Source of the DNA: Paracoccaceae bacterium
Lineage (GTDB): Bacteria; Pseudomonadota; Alphaproteobacteria; Rhodobacterales; Rhodobacteraceae
Assembly: GCA_020425085.1 (NCBI GenBank)
Contig: JAGQRW010000007.1
Coordinates: forward strand, 1 to 64,000
Length of the DNA stretch: 64,000 bases
Direction of reading: 5' to 3'
Shown: one piece after another, positions 1 to 8,857 of the stretch
Layout: each line of letters begins with the position of its first letter
How positions within the stretch are numbered: position 1 is the stretch's first letter
Translations under genes and position numbers: made by a program
The notes under the pieces: generated by a model
The model's input: the letters and a program-made list of their open reading frames with translations, nothing else
Told to the model about the DNA's origin: nothing
Databases searched by the model: none

Positions 1-1
1 C

Positions 2-574
<573 letters not shown>

Positions 575-597
575 TCGGTTCAAGATCACAACGACAA

Positions 598-630
598 AAA
601 GCTCCCGTGGGAAACTGCGGGGGCTTTTCT
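598..630 (+). terminator. Rho-independent terminator after rpoC
   Basis: The arms AAAGCTCCCG (598-607) and CGGGGGCTTT (618-627) pair over 10 bp with one G-T wobble around a 10-nt loop, and the 3' arm runs into TTTTCT. It sits 24 bp after the rpoC stop codon and ends the rpoBC transcript. The convergent DUF3726 gene ends at 754. Confidence 0.8.
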
Positions 631-753
631 GTTGCCGGGTATGGGCGATGGTCGGGCAGGGCAACCGGTCGTCAATCCGAAAGCCGTTCGGCCTGACTGG
701 GTTTGTTAAGCAAACGCCCGCCAAAACCAGTCGGTTACATTACCGATTCAAGG

Positions 754-1368
754 TCAGTCATCATCGACCCTGCCGCCGCCGGCACCGGAAGCTTGGGATT
801 GTTCGGATTCAGGCAGGTGAGTACGCCGGACCAGCCGTTCAAGTTCAAGGCTATTCATGTCGGAAATGACGATCCTTGCAATCTTCTCGCCGGAAAGCTT
901 TGGCTGTTCCGGCGCAAAGGTGATCTCCACATCCTGTGGGGTCGCGGCATTCAGATATCCGGTCCCGGAAACGATTTCGACACCTTCGCCACCAACATGT
1001 ACCTGGACCTGACCCCAGCGGACCCGAAGTGGTCTTTGCAGGTCATTTGCCACCCAGACCAGAAACGGAACCAGCAGAATGGGGGAGCTTAGCGAACTGA
1101 TCTTTAACGGATCGCCAGACAGGTTAGTTCCGCGAAGATCGCTTAGATAAGCACCGGTCAGCACCGGACATGCCGCAGGCAGTCTTGTCACGTCACCGCC
1201 CTCATTGGCCAAAAGCAGATCGACAAACGGCTGGATTGCAGTGATCTGGTTTTGCTCCAGCCAGCAAACTGCGGCTGCTGCCTCTTCGGCAAGGCCCCAT
1301 GGCATATAGGCACCTTTGGCGGCGCGGCTGGCCAGTGTCTGCACTTCCTTGATGGAATAGTCGTTCAT
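754..1368 (-). CDS. DUF3726 family protein
   Basis: A 204-residue soluble protein. The N-terminus, with SIKEVQTLASRAAKGAYMPW followed by GLAEEAAAAVCWLE, is the signature I know from DUF3726 proteins of marine alpha- and gammaproteobacteria. The function of the family is unknown to me. There is no signal peptide or membrane segment. The C-terminus is short and low-complexity (GAGGGR then an acidic end). The ATG overlaps the stop codon of the upstream 568-residue gene by 4 nt (ATGA type), so the two are translationally coupled and probably act together. Confident of the family, not of any function. Confidence 0.75.
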   Translation of the reverse strand: MNDYSIKEVQTLASRAAKGAYMPWGLAEEAAAAVCWLEQNQITAIQPFVDLLLANEGGDVTRLPAACPVLTGAYLSDLRGTNLSGDPLKISSLSSPILLVPFLVWVANDLQRPLRVRWGQVQVHVGGEGVEIVSGTGYLNAATPQDVEITFAPEQPKLSGEKIARIVISDMNSLELERLVRRTHLPESEQSQASGAGGGRVDDD

Positions 1369-3071
1369 GACCCAGCCTCGGCCCGAGAATAGGCCCAGTT
1401 ATCATGGCTGTCCCTTGCAAGTTCGTTTGGAAACGGCGCATTCTTGTACATGGTGATACGAACCCAGCGGTCCGAACGCGGGTCGAAATCGGTGGCACCG
1501 AAAAACGACAGCTTGCAACGTAGCATGTCGATCGGGCGCATCTGTTCGGAAATCAGGTTGTCGCAGATCTCGCCATAGGGATGCTGGTCGACGATCTGAA
1601 TGCGGCGGATGAGCTTGCGAAACTGTGGTCGTGCCAGCAGGAATTCAGCAACCGTTTTCCCATCACCGCAACTTGCCATGGCTTTGGTCATGTTGGTAAT
1701 CCAACGCGCGATATCCAATGGCTCCTCATAAGTTTCGGTGTCAGGCTCGGTGGCCCGTTCGCCCAACCGGGGTTCGGCCTTGTTTGCGGATACATACCAG
1801 AAACGCGCACAGTTTTCGTGGCGACTGAAATCTATCTCCGGCACCCAGTCATAGCGGCGTTTCAGGATATCGCGCAACTGTCCCAAATTCATCAGTCCGT
1901 CGATCCTGAATTCGGCCTGTTCATCGGCACTCATGCTGTCCAGCAAATCATCCACCAGATCGCCAAATGGTTCGATCAGCAGTGAAACCAGCAATTCCTG
2001 TGCTTCCAGATGCAGATTTTCGGTGCCCCATTGGTAAACGGCGTTCCAGGGCTGGCTACCAGCAAGCCCCTGGTTGTCGACATGGGAATTTAGACGCTCC
2101 AGATCGGTACGGAGTTCGTCGATACGCAAGGCTTGCCGCTCGTCCATGGTTTTCCAGTTGCCGATGCTGGCCGTGGCCCGGTCCAGCGCCTCATGAAAGC
2201 TGGCGACCTGATCCGGGGTTGCTGTTTCAAGCACCCGCACCCGCGCCAGCGCGCATTCGCGGGCGTTGACCCAGTTGTGAACAAGCACCGGGTGGTTGAT
2301 CAGATACGGTGCGAGGCCAAGTCCGGTGGAATTGCCCACACCCAGCCTGCGGCGCAGTGCCGGGTTGATCGTGACGGCGGTATCCGGCGCCTTGGTTTTC
2401 GCCAGATGTTCGGCCAGATCAACGGTAAAGGTGCGCGTCAGATAGACCGACAGCATTTCGATATGAAAGGGACGCGATATCTCGGGCCGATCCTTGGTGC
2501 TGTCGCGTGAGGCGGCACCGAATTTGGCCGAGCCATAGACTGCCGTGGTTCGCATCAGATAGCCGACTGCCTCGATCTGGTTGGGGTCGGGCTGTTGTCC
2601 GGCTGCAAGCCGGTTGACCACATGGTTGAACAACCGCACCGATTTGTTTGCGCGCGACAGGCTGAGTTCGGTTTGCGTGACCCGACCGGCCTCCTGTTTC
2701 GGGACATTCTGCGACAGGCGCTTCAGATCGGCCTCGGTGGGCACACCGTCAAACAGTGCAAAAGTTGCATCCCAGGCTGTGGCGATCGAGCGGTCGGTTC
2801 GTTTGGCAGGGTCAAGGTCGTGGGCAAAGGCAATCAGGCTATAGGTCCGCAAAGGCCCTTTCGCCTGATAAACCGCAACCCCAACGCCACCTGCATCAAT
2901 TCGCCATACAGGGCGGGAAAAAGCCCATCGTTCCTGTTTCATCATCCTGAGCAGAGAGCGCATGAAACTCAGCCGGGATTGATGAAACGATCCCATCCGT
3001 TCCAGCCGCATGACCGATTCCGGCGGGCGCTTCATTGCCTCGATCCGATTGCCATTTGTGGTGGAATTCAT
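1365..3071 (-). CDS. Conserved protein of unknown function (568 aa), partner of DUF3726 gene
   Basis: I do not recognise a named domain here. The protein is 568 residues, soluble and rich in Arg and Trp, with no signal peptide or membrane helix. A short N-terminal tail leads to a block starting near FHQSRLSFMRSLLRMM (about residues 29-44) that looks like the true conserved start, so an internal start is possible. The C-terminal third contains aromatic-rich stretches (CARFWYVSANKAEPRLGE and DRWVRITMYKNAPFPNE). A weak AGGCAG ribosome site precedes the ATG at 3071. It forms a two-gene operon with the DUF3726 gene (4-nt overlap) and is divergent from an aldehyde dehydrogenase-dipeptidase pair, which hints at a shared catabolic role; that is inference only. 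Confidence 0.7.
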   Translation of the reverse strand: MNSTTNGNRIEAMKRPPESVMRLERMGSFHQSRLSFMRSLLRMMKQERWAFSRPVWRIDAGGVGVAVYQAKGPLRTYSLIAFAHDLDPAKRTDRSIATAWDATFALFDGVPTEADLKRLSQNVPKQEAGRVTQTELSLSRANKSVRLFNHVVNRLAAGQQPDPNQIEAVGYLMRTTAVYGSAKFGAASRDSTKDRPEISRPFHIEMLSVYLTRTFTVDLAEHLAKTKAPDTAVTINPALRRRLGVGNSTGLGLAPYLINHPVLVHNWVNARECALARVRVLETATPDQVASFHEALDRATASIGNWKTMDERQALRIDELRTDLERLNSHVDNQGLAGSQPWNAVYQWGTENLHLEAQELLVSLLIEPFGDLVDDLLDSMSADEQAEFRIDGLMNLGQLRDILKRRYDWVPEIDFSRHENCARFWYVSANKAEPRLGERATEPDTETYEEPLDIARWITNMTKAMASCGDGKTVAEFLLARPQFRKLIRRIQIVDQHPYGEICDNLISEQMRPIDMLRCKLSFFGATDFDPRSDRWVRITMYKNAPFPNELARDSHDNWAYSRAEAGS

Positions 3072-3301
3072 TTTCTGCCTTTCTTGGCGGGATATGGTAT
3101 GCGGTCATCGCCTCGACAAGCGTTTGTCTGTATGTCGTTCTATGTCAACACCAGCGATGATTGAAACGATTTCAGACCGTTTTGCCAAAAGAAAAGTCTG
3201 GCTAACCTGCCAAAGGCAACTGTTATCGACGTGGTGTCAGGATTTCTGCGGCCATCAATGGTTGCGATTTCTTGCGGTCGCATCGAAAATGCAATAGCAG
3301 G

Positions 3302-3354
3302 GCAACATGCGTAAAAGTAATTCATGAATTGTTATGTGGCTGTCGCAACATGCG
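3302..3354. promoter_or_regulatory. Candidate operator: palindrome flanked by direct repeats upstream of aldehyde dehydrogenase gene
   Basis: The 319-bp divergent gap 3072-3390 contains the direct repeat GCAACATGCG at 3302-3311 and again at 3345-3354, 43 bp apart (about four helical turns). Between them lies the perfect 12-bp palindrome AATTCATGAATT at 3319-3330. The array sits 37-89 bp upstream of the aldehyde dehydrogenase start at 3391. No regulator gene adjoins it. Regulatory function is inferred from symmetry and position. Confidence 0.4.
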
Positions 3355-3390
3355 GCATCCGTGAGAATTACCAGTCTCTTGTGGGGAAAA

Positions 3391-4842
3391 ATGACATCCA
3401 TACATCATAATTTCATCGCCGGTGAATGGCTTGCCGGCGAAGCCGAAATTGAAAACCGCAACCCATCCGATCTTGGTGATCTGATCGGCATGTTTGCCCA
3501 GGCAGACAGCGATCAGTTGACCCGGACACTGGATCAGGCCCACACTGCGCAAGCGGAATGGGCCGCTTATGGCCCTGAGCGCAAGCAGGCAGTTCTGATG
3601 GCGATCGGCAATGAGTTGATGGCGCGCGCCGATGAACTTGGCAGGCTATTGAGCCGTGAAGAAGGCAAACCTCTGGCCGAGGGCAGGGGCGAAGTGTATC
3701 GCGCCGGTCAATTCTTTACCTACTATGCGGCGGAATGTCTGCGGCAACTTGGCGAGAATGCGGACAGTGTGCGTGCAGGTGTCGAGATTGATATCCGGCG
3801 CGAACCGGTCGGCGTGGTGGCGGTCATTTCGCCTTGGAACTTTCCGACCGCTACCGCCTCGTGGAAAATAGCACCAGCGCTTTGTTATGGCAATGCGGTG
3901 GTCTGGAAGCCCGCCAACCTTACACCGGCGTCAGCAGTTGCGTTGACCGAGATCATCGCCCGTCAGGATATTCCCAGGGGCCTTTTCAGCCTGGTGATGG
4001 GGGCGGGTCGTTCGATTGGTCAGCGGCTGGTGGAAAGTCCGGCAGTCAACGCCATCACTTTCACGGGTTCCGTGCCGGTCGGCAAGGGGATCGCCGCCGC
4101 CGCCATTCAGAACCTGACCAGGGTGCAGCTGGAAATGGGCAGCAAGAACGCGCTGGCGGTGATGGACGACGCCGATCTCGATCTGGCGGTGTCGTTGGCG
4201 CTGAACGGAGCGTTTGGCAGCACGGGACAGAAATGTACCGCATCGTCACGACTGGTGGTGATGGATGGCGTGCATGACGCATTTGTGGAAAAGCTGGTGG
4301 CGGGCGCGCGGGCAATGAAGGTCGGCCATGCGCTTGAACCGGGAACCGAGATCGGCCCGGTGGTGAGTGAAACCCAGTTGCAGGAAAACCTGGCCTATGC
4401 CGATCTGGGCAAATCCGAGGGCGCCGAACTGGCTTGTGGCGGCGAACGTCTGGATATGCCGCATCAGGGCTATTACATGGCACCCGGAGTATTTCTGAAC
4501 ACGACCAATGACATGCGGATCAACCGCGAAGAGATGTTTGCGCCACTGACTTCGGTCATCAAGGTCGGCAGCTATGACGAGGCCCTGGCCACAGTGAACG
4601 ACACGAATTTCGGCCTGACCTCGGGGATCGTCACCCGTTCTCTGGCACGCGCCACGCATTTTCGCCGCAACGTGCACACCGGCGTGGTAACGGTGAACCT
4701 GCCTACCGCCGGCACCGACTATCATGTGCCGTTCGGCGGGCGTGGTGACAGTTCCTATGGGCCGCGCGAACAGGGACGGACGGCGGCGGAATTCTACACC
4801 ATCGTCAAGACCGCCTATATCAGCGCCGGAAACCCGGACTGA
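3391..4842 (+). CDS. Aldehyde dehydrogenase family protein (NAD(P)-dependent)
   Basis: A 483-residue ALDH-superfamily enzyme oxidising an aldehyde to a carboxylic acid. Visible signatures are SPWNFP (147-152, cofactor/oxyanion region), FTGS (224-227), the general base Glu248 in LEMGSKN and the nucleophile Cys282 in GQKCTASSR; length is normal for the family. The ATG at 3391 was chosen because GTGGGG precedes it; an in-frame ATG at 3334 lacks a site and adds unconserved residues. The stop overlaps the next start by one base (TGATG), so it is coupled to an M19 dipeptidase-like gene. I associate this pairing with clusters for N-methylated amino acids or betaines, but the substrate cannot be read from the sequence. 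Confidence 0.9.
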   Translation: MTSIHHNFIAGEWLAGEAEIENRNPSDLGDLIGMFAQADSDQLTRTLDQAHTAQAEWAAYGPERKQAVLMAIGNELMARADELGRLLSREEGKPLAEGRGEVYRAGQFFTYYAAECLRQLGENADSVRAGVEIDIRREPVGVVAVISPWNFPTATASWKIAPALCYGNAVVWKPANLTPASAVALTEIIARQDIPRGLFSLVMGAGRSIGQRLVESPAVNAITFTGSVPVGKGIAAAAIQNLTRVQLEMGSKNALAVMDDADLDLAVSLALNGAFGSTGQKCTASSRLVVMDGVHDAFVEKLVAGARAMKVGHALEPGTEIGPVVSETQLQENLAYADLGKSEGAELACGGERLDMPHQGYYMAPGVFLNTTNDMRINREEMFAPLTSVIKVGSYDEALATVNDTNFGLTSGIVTRSLARATHFRRNVHTGVVTVNLPTAGTDYHVPFGGRGDSSYGPREQGRTAAEFYTIVKTAYISAGNPD

Positions 4843-5819
4843 TGCGTATTGATTGCCTGCAATATGCCAACTGGTCCGAGAAAATATTTCGCCAGATGCG
4901 CGAGGGGGGGCTGGATGCAGTGCAGGTCACCATCGCCTATCACGAAAATTTTCGTGAAACCGTGCTCAATCTTGAAAAATGGAACCGCTGGTTCGAGAAG
5001 TACCCGGACCTGATCATGAAAGGGCTTTCTGCCGCAGACGTGGACAAGGCGCATGAATCCGGGCGTACGGCGGTCTTTTTCGGCTTTCAGAATCCGTCGC
5101 CGATCGAAGACGATATCGGTTTGGTGGAAATCCTGCATACCCTTGGTGCGCGGTTCATGCAGTTGAGTTACAACAACCAATCCTTGCTGGCGACTGGCTG
5201 CTATGAAGCCGAAGACCCCGGCATCACCCGCATGGGCAAACAGGTGATCCGGGAAATGAACCGTGTCGGGCTGGTGGCGGACATGAGCCATTCGGCCGAT
5301 CGCTCCACCATCGAGGCGGCGGAACTGTCAAGCCGTCCCGTCGTCATCACCCATGCCAATCCGTTTGAATGGGCGCCGGCCTTGCGAAACAAGAAGGATG
5401 CGGTGATCCGCGCCGTAACGGAAAATGGCGGCATGCTGGGGTTTTCAATCTATCCGCATCACCTGAAGGACAAATCCGGCTGCACCCTGGCAAGTTTTTG
5501 CGAAATGGTCGCGGAAACGGCGAAAAGGTACGGGGCGGAACACTTTGGCATCGGTTCCGACCTCTGCCAGGATCAGCCCGACAGCGTGGTGGAATGGATG
5601 CGCATGGGACGCTGGTCAAAGGAAGTTGACTATGGCGAAGGTTCTGCCGCCAAACCGGGGTTCCCGCCAATGCCGGAATGGTTCCGCGACAATCGGGATT
5701 TTGGCAATATCGAAACCGGATTGCGAAGGGCGGGCCTGAACGAGGCAGAAGTTGGCGGGATCATGGGCGGCAACTGGCATCGGTTCTTTGCCGAAAACTT
5801 TGGCCCCACTGGCGGTTGA
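4842..5819 (+). CDS. Peptidase M19 (membrane dipeptidase)-like protein with altered metal site
   Basis: A 325-residue TIM-barrel protein of the renal dipeptidase family. His150 (in DMSHSADR), His171 (VVITHANP) and the GIGSDL strand match family zinc ligands. However, the N-terminal His-x-Asp motif that normally binds the first zinc is absent: the sequence there is IDCLQYANW (residues 3-11). The position of the bridging Glu is occupied by Gln83 (FFGFQNPSP). The canonical dinuclear centre is therefore incomplete, and a reaction other than dipeptide hydrolysis is plausible. No signal peptide, so cytoplasmic. Co-translated with the upstream aldehyde dehydrogenase (TGATG). Confidence 0.85.
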   Translation: MRIDCLQYANWSEKIFRQMREGGLDAVQVTIAYHENFRETVLNLEKWNRWFEKYPDLIMKGLSAADVDKAHESGRTAVFFGFQNPSPIEDDIGLVEILHTLGARFMQLSYNNQSLLATGCYEAEDPGITRMGKQVIREMNRVGLVADMSHSADRSTIEAAELSSRPVVITHANPFEWAPALRNKKDAVIRAVTENGGMLGFSIYPHHLKDKSGCTLASFCEMVAETAKRYGAEHFGIGSDLCQDQPDSVVEWMRMGRWSKEVDYGEGSAAKPGFPPMPEWFRDNRDFGNIETGLRRAGLNEAEVGGIMGGNWHRFFAENFGPTGG

Positions 5820-5887
5820 GTCCAACGAAAATGGGCGCCCGCTCAGGGACGCCCATAGTCAATTCATTGGATGTGAACCGTTCTGGT

Positions 5888-6583
5888 TCAGGCCGACTTT
5901 TTCTTGCGGCGCCGCAGCGCCCCAAGGGCACCCAGACCGCCAATCAGCATCAGACCAGCCGCAGGCAGTGGTACAACCGCTGCCGTCACCAGATCCTGCC
6001 GTGCCTCATCTGCGGCATCGAGGAAGTAGGTGTTGTAATTGTCGGTGCCGTCCCAGGTGGTCATGCTGGCAAGAAAGACATTGGCCCGGGCAAGGATAGC
6101 AGCATTTGCTGTCCCAACTCTGGTGCCTGAAGTCAGTGAAAGCGCACCGGCATCGGTTTCATATCCGGCTTCCCACAGGGCGAGCTGGAATGCGGCCGCG
6201 TCGGTATTGTCGTAAACGTTTACCATGCCATATGCGGCATCAAATAGCATTTCGACATTGGTACGCTGCATCGCTGTCAGTTGCCGTGCCGTCTGGTACG
6301 GGTTGACGTTATTGATGACATATTCCTTGTTGGTCTGGATGGTACCCGTCAAATCTAGGCAGAAAGCGATAAAGCTGGTGCCAAGGCCCAGAACGTTGCC
6401 GGCATCACCCATCTTGAAGCTGCCGGCAGTGCCGGAAAAGTGATCGGTACCGCCGACCGGGTTACTGTCCACTGTCGCGCTACCATATCCCGCCAATCCG
6501 TTATAGGTCAGAGTAGCGGCTGTCGAACCGCTGGCGAGAACGGCCAGAGCGGCGGCCAGAATGCTTGAATGGATAATTTTCAT
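5888..6583 (-). CDS. VPLPA-CTERM surface protein with possible thioester-like domain
   Basis: A 231-residue secreted protein. Residues 1-22 form a Sec signal peptide (MKIIHSSILAAALAVLASGS and cleavage after AA). The C-terminus has the tripartite sorting signal VPLPA, a hydrophobic helix and a basic tail (RRRKKK), processed in related systems by an exosortase-type enzyme; none is in the window. The ATG at 6583 is preceded by GAGGG. A Cys75 in AFCLDL and a Gln133 in AAFQLALWE have the look of the Cys/Gln pair of thioester domains in surface adhesins; this is a suggestion only. Monocistronic; downstream is the convergent dipeptidase gene. Confidence 0.85.
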   Translation of the reverse strand: MKIIHSSILAAALAVLASGSTAATLTYNGLAGYGSATVDSNPVGGTDHFSGTAGSFKMGDAGNVLGLGTSFIAFCLDLTGTIQTNKEYVINNVNPYQTARQLTAMQRTNVEMLFDAAYGMVNVYDNTDAAAFQLALWEAGYETDAGALSLTSGTRVGTANAAILARANVFLASMTTWDGTDNYNTYFLDAADEARQDLVTAAVVPLPAAGLMLIGGLGALGALRRRKKKSA

Positions 6584-7287
6584 AGAACCCTCGTTAATCC
6601 ACAGGACGGCGAACAGTTGACGCTCGAACGTCACGATTTCTTCACAATTAAGACTCAATTTTTCCCACTTTGTTAAGAATTTATCAAGCTGATAAACAGA
6701 AGGGTGATTCTACCAGGGGTAGAACGACAATGAATCCCATGTTCATGACTTCAAACTTGCCAGAGCAGTTGTTGCGAAAAGGCCTTGTTCGGAAAACTCG
6801 ACCGGGATTGGGATGTCGCGGTTCTTAAGGTAGCCCAATGCCTCAAGGCACATCAAAATCAGGCGGAAATCGCCTGTCCCGGTTGGGAAAATCCGTGCAT
6901 TCACAGGCGTTTATATTGTAACCGGTCGCTACCATCGGCCTGTTGTCCTGCCAAATGAAGGCTGCGCCAAACGCATTTTTTAACATCAGAATTGATCGCA
7001 TGCTTCAATTTTTCTGGAATTTCTGCCGTCAACCAACATGAACTCGTTTCCCTATTGGAAACGGTATGTTGATTTGGCCGGCTGGTCACATTTTCGTCTC
7101 TTTTTGCATTTTCTTGATGCAATTATCCCGCTTCTTTCAGATTGGTTCGCGGCCAGTGATCAAATTGCGTGAACGGCAAGCTGCCGCGCAGATCAAATTT
7201 TCGGTTTTCAATGAGTGCCTGCTGGTTTTTTCAGACTGGTCTACCAGATTGCCGGTGACCCAAGGCTCTTGATCAATGGGCTTGCCT
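6584..7287. other. Non-coding stretch of about 700 bp
   Basis: Between the CTERM gene and the SulP gene there is no convincing gene on either strand; short frames here have no ribosome site or protein-like composition. It is visibly more AT-rich than its surroundings near 6655-6720 (the likely promoter of the CTERM gene). The only structure I see is an inverted repeat at 7045-7063, CGTTTCC-5 nt-GGAAACG. Confidence 0.5.
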
Positions 7288-8553
7288 CTAACGTTCTGGC
7301 GGTGTCCAGTCGGTCGTTGCGCGTCTGCGCGCGCTCAGCCTCAGCGCCAGGCCGAGCGCCACACCGACCCCGATGGCAACCGTCAGATCGACCAATACCG
7401 TCAGTAGCAGGGTAATCAGCAACAGTGCGCGGTTGGCTGCTGGCTGTTGCCAGTAGCCGCGCCATTTATGCACCTCGCTCATGTTCCAGGCAGTCACCAT
7501 CAAAAGTGCCGCCAGGGCAGGCATTGCCAGATATCCGACCAGCCCGGCGGCAAATGTCATCGCCAGCATGATCGTCAGCGCATGTACAATCCCCGCCACC
7601 GGGGTTTTGCCGCCGGCGTTGATATTGGTGGCGGTGCGGGCAATCGCACCGGTCACTGGCATGCCACCGAACAGTGACGAGGCGATATTGGCAAATCCCT
7701 GGGCGCTGACCTCGGCGTTTGGACGATGCTGGCCGGCGATCATCTTGTCGGCGACCATGGCCGAAAGCAGCGATTCAACCCCGGCCAGAAATGCGATGAC
7801 CATGGCCGAGGGGAACAGTTCAATCGCACGGCTGGGGGAAAAATCGGGCAGGCTCGGCCAGGGAAGGTGGTTCGGCAACGCACCGAACCGGGTATCAATC
7901 CGGTCGACCGGCAGATCAAACAGCAGTACCAAGGCCGAGCCGACCGCCACCGCAACCAGCAGCCCCGGCAACCGGGGGGCAAGTTTTCTGAACGAAATGA
8001 TCAGGACCAGCGTGATCAGGGCAATCGCCACGGCGGAAAGGCTGGCACTGGCGCGGGCGTGCCACAAAACCGGCAGCTTTTCAATGAAATCGGCAGGCAC
8101 TTCTGTCAGTTTGAGGCCGATGAAATCCGCGATCTGGCTGGTGGCGATGATTAGCGCGATACCGATGGTAAAGCCGTTGACAACCGCCTCTGGGACAAAG
8201 GCGATCAGGTTTCCGGCCCGGAAATACCCGGCAATCAGCAAGATCAGCCCTGCCATGAAGGTCGCCATGACCAGCCCGTCATAGCCATGTTGAGCAATCA
8301 CCGAATAGACCACAACGATGAATGCCCCGGTCGGTCCGCCGATCTGCACCCGGCTACCCCCCAGAAGCGAGACGAAAAAGCCGCCGATAATCGCCGTCAC
8401 CAAACCTTGTGCCGGACTTGCGCCCGAGGCGATGGCAATCGCCAGGCTTAGCGGCAATGCCACCATCGCTACCGTCACACCCGCCTGAAGGTCGGCCAGA
8501 AACAGGCGACCGGAATAGGTTTTCATGGTGGTCAGGATTTTGGGCTGTCGCAT
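7288..8553 (-). CDS. SulP family anion transporter lacking the STAS domain
   Basis: A 421-residue inner-membrane carrier of the SulP/SLC26 family (sulfate, bicarbonate or other anions). The start of the transport core is clear (DLQAGVTVAMVALPLSLAIA), followed by the motif QIGGPTGAFIVVV and about a dozen hydrophobic segments. The family normally has a cytoplasmic C-terminal STAS domain of over 100 residues. Here the protein ends about 20 residues after the last membrane helix, so that domain is missing with no sign of frameshift downstream. Two starts are possible (8553 or ATG at 8526); neither has a clear ribosome site. It diverges from the ureidoglycine aminohydrolase gene. Substrate unknown. 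Confidence 0.88.
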   Translation of the reverse strand: MRQPKILTTMKTYSGRLFLADLQAGVTVAMVALPLSLAIAIASGASPAQGLVTAIIGGFFVSLLGGSRVQIGGPTGAFIVVVYSVIAQHGYDGLVMATFMAGLILLIAGYFRAGNLIAFVPEAVVNGFTIGIALIIATSQIADFIGLKLTEVPADFIEKLPVLWHARASASLSAVAIALITLVLIISFRKLAPRLPGLLVAVAVGSALVLLFDLPVDRIDTRFGALPNHLPWPSLPDFSPSRAIELFPSAMVIAFLAGVESLLSAMVADKMIAGQHRPNAEVSAQGFANIASSLFGGMPVTGAIARTATNINAGGKTPVAGIVHALTIMLAMTFAAGLVGYLAMPALAALLMVTAWNMSEVHKWRGYWQQPAANRALLLITLLLTVLVDLTVAIGVGVALGLALRLSARRRATTDWTPPER

Positions 8554-8857
8554 GATACCAGATTGCTAAACCTGTGGAAATCCGGCTGCAACCGGATAAT
8601 CTGGCGGCGGATAATAATTCGTGGTGTTGTCTTGGATGGCCTGGCGGCCAGGTTCGATCCGGTCGGAAACTCCTGCTGCCAAAGCGAATGACGCCATCTT
8701 CTGCCCACCGGCAGCTTTCTCGTTTCAGGATCAAGTTCATTCGGCATTATCAATTTTTTCAATGCAGTCCTTATTGCTGTTTCGCGCCTGATTTAAGTTG
8801 GAAAACGGGTGGTGGCCCCTTCATATGTTGTCAATCCACTTTGCCCAAGGAGCCGCC
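8554..8857. other. Divergent intergenic region (304 bp)
   Basis: Separates the SulP gene (minus) from the ureidoglycine aminohydrolase gene (plus), so it should carry both promoters. I see no convincing terminator, palindrome or small gene in it. Confidence 0.4.

Noticed and set aside
598-1092. Plus-strand frames following rpoC.
   Set aside because: They run antisense to the DUF3726 gene or across the terminator and have no protein-like features.
6901-7122. A 73-codon minus-strand frame in the 700-bp gap.
   Set aside because: No ribosome site, no recognisable sequence pattern, composition unlike neighbouring proteins, and surrounded by equally open frames.
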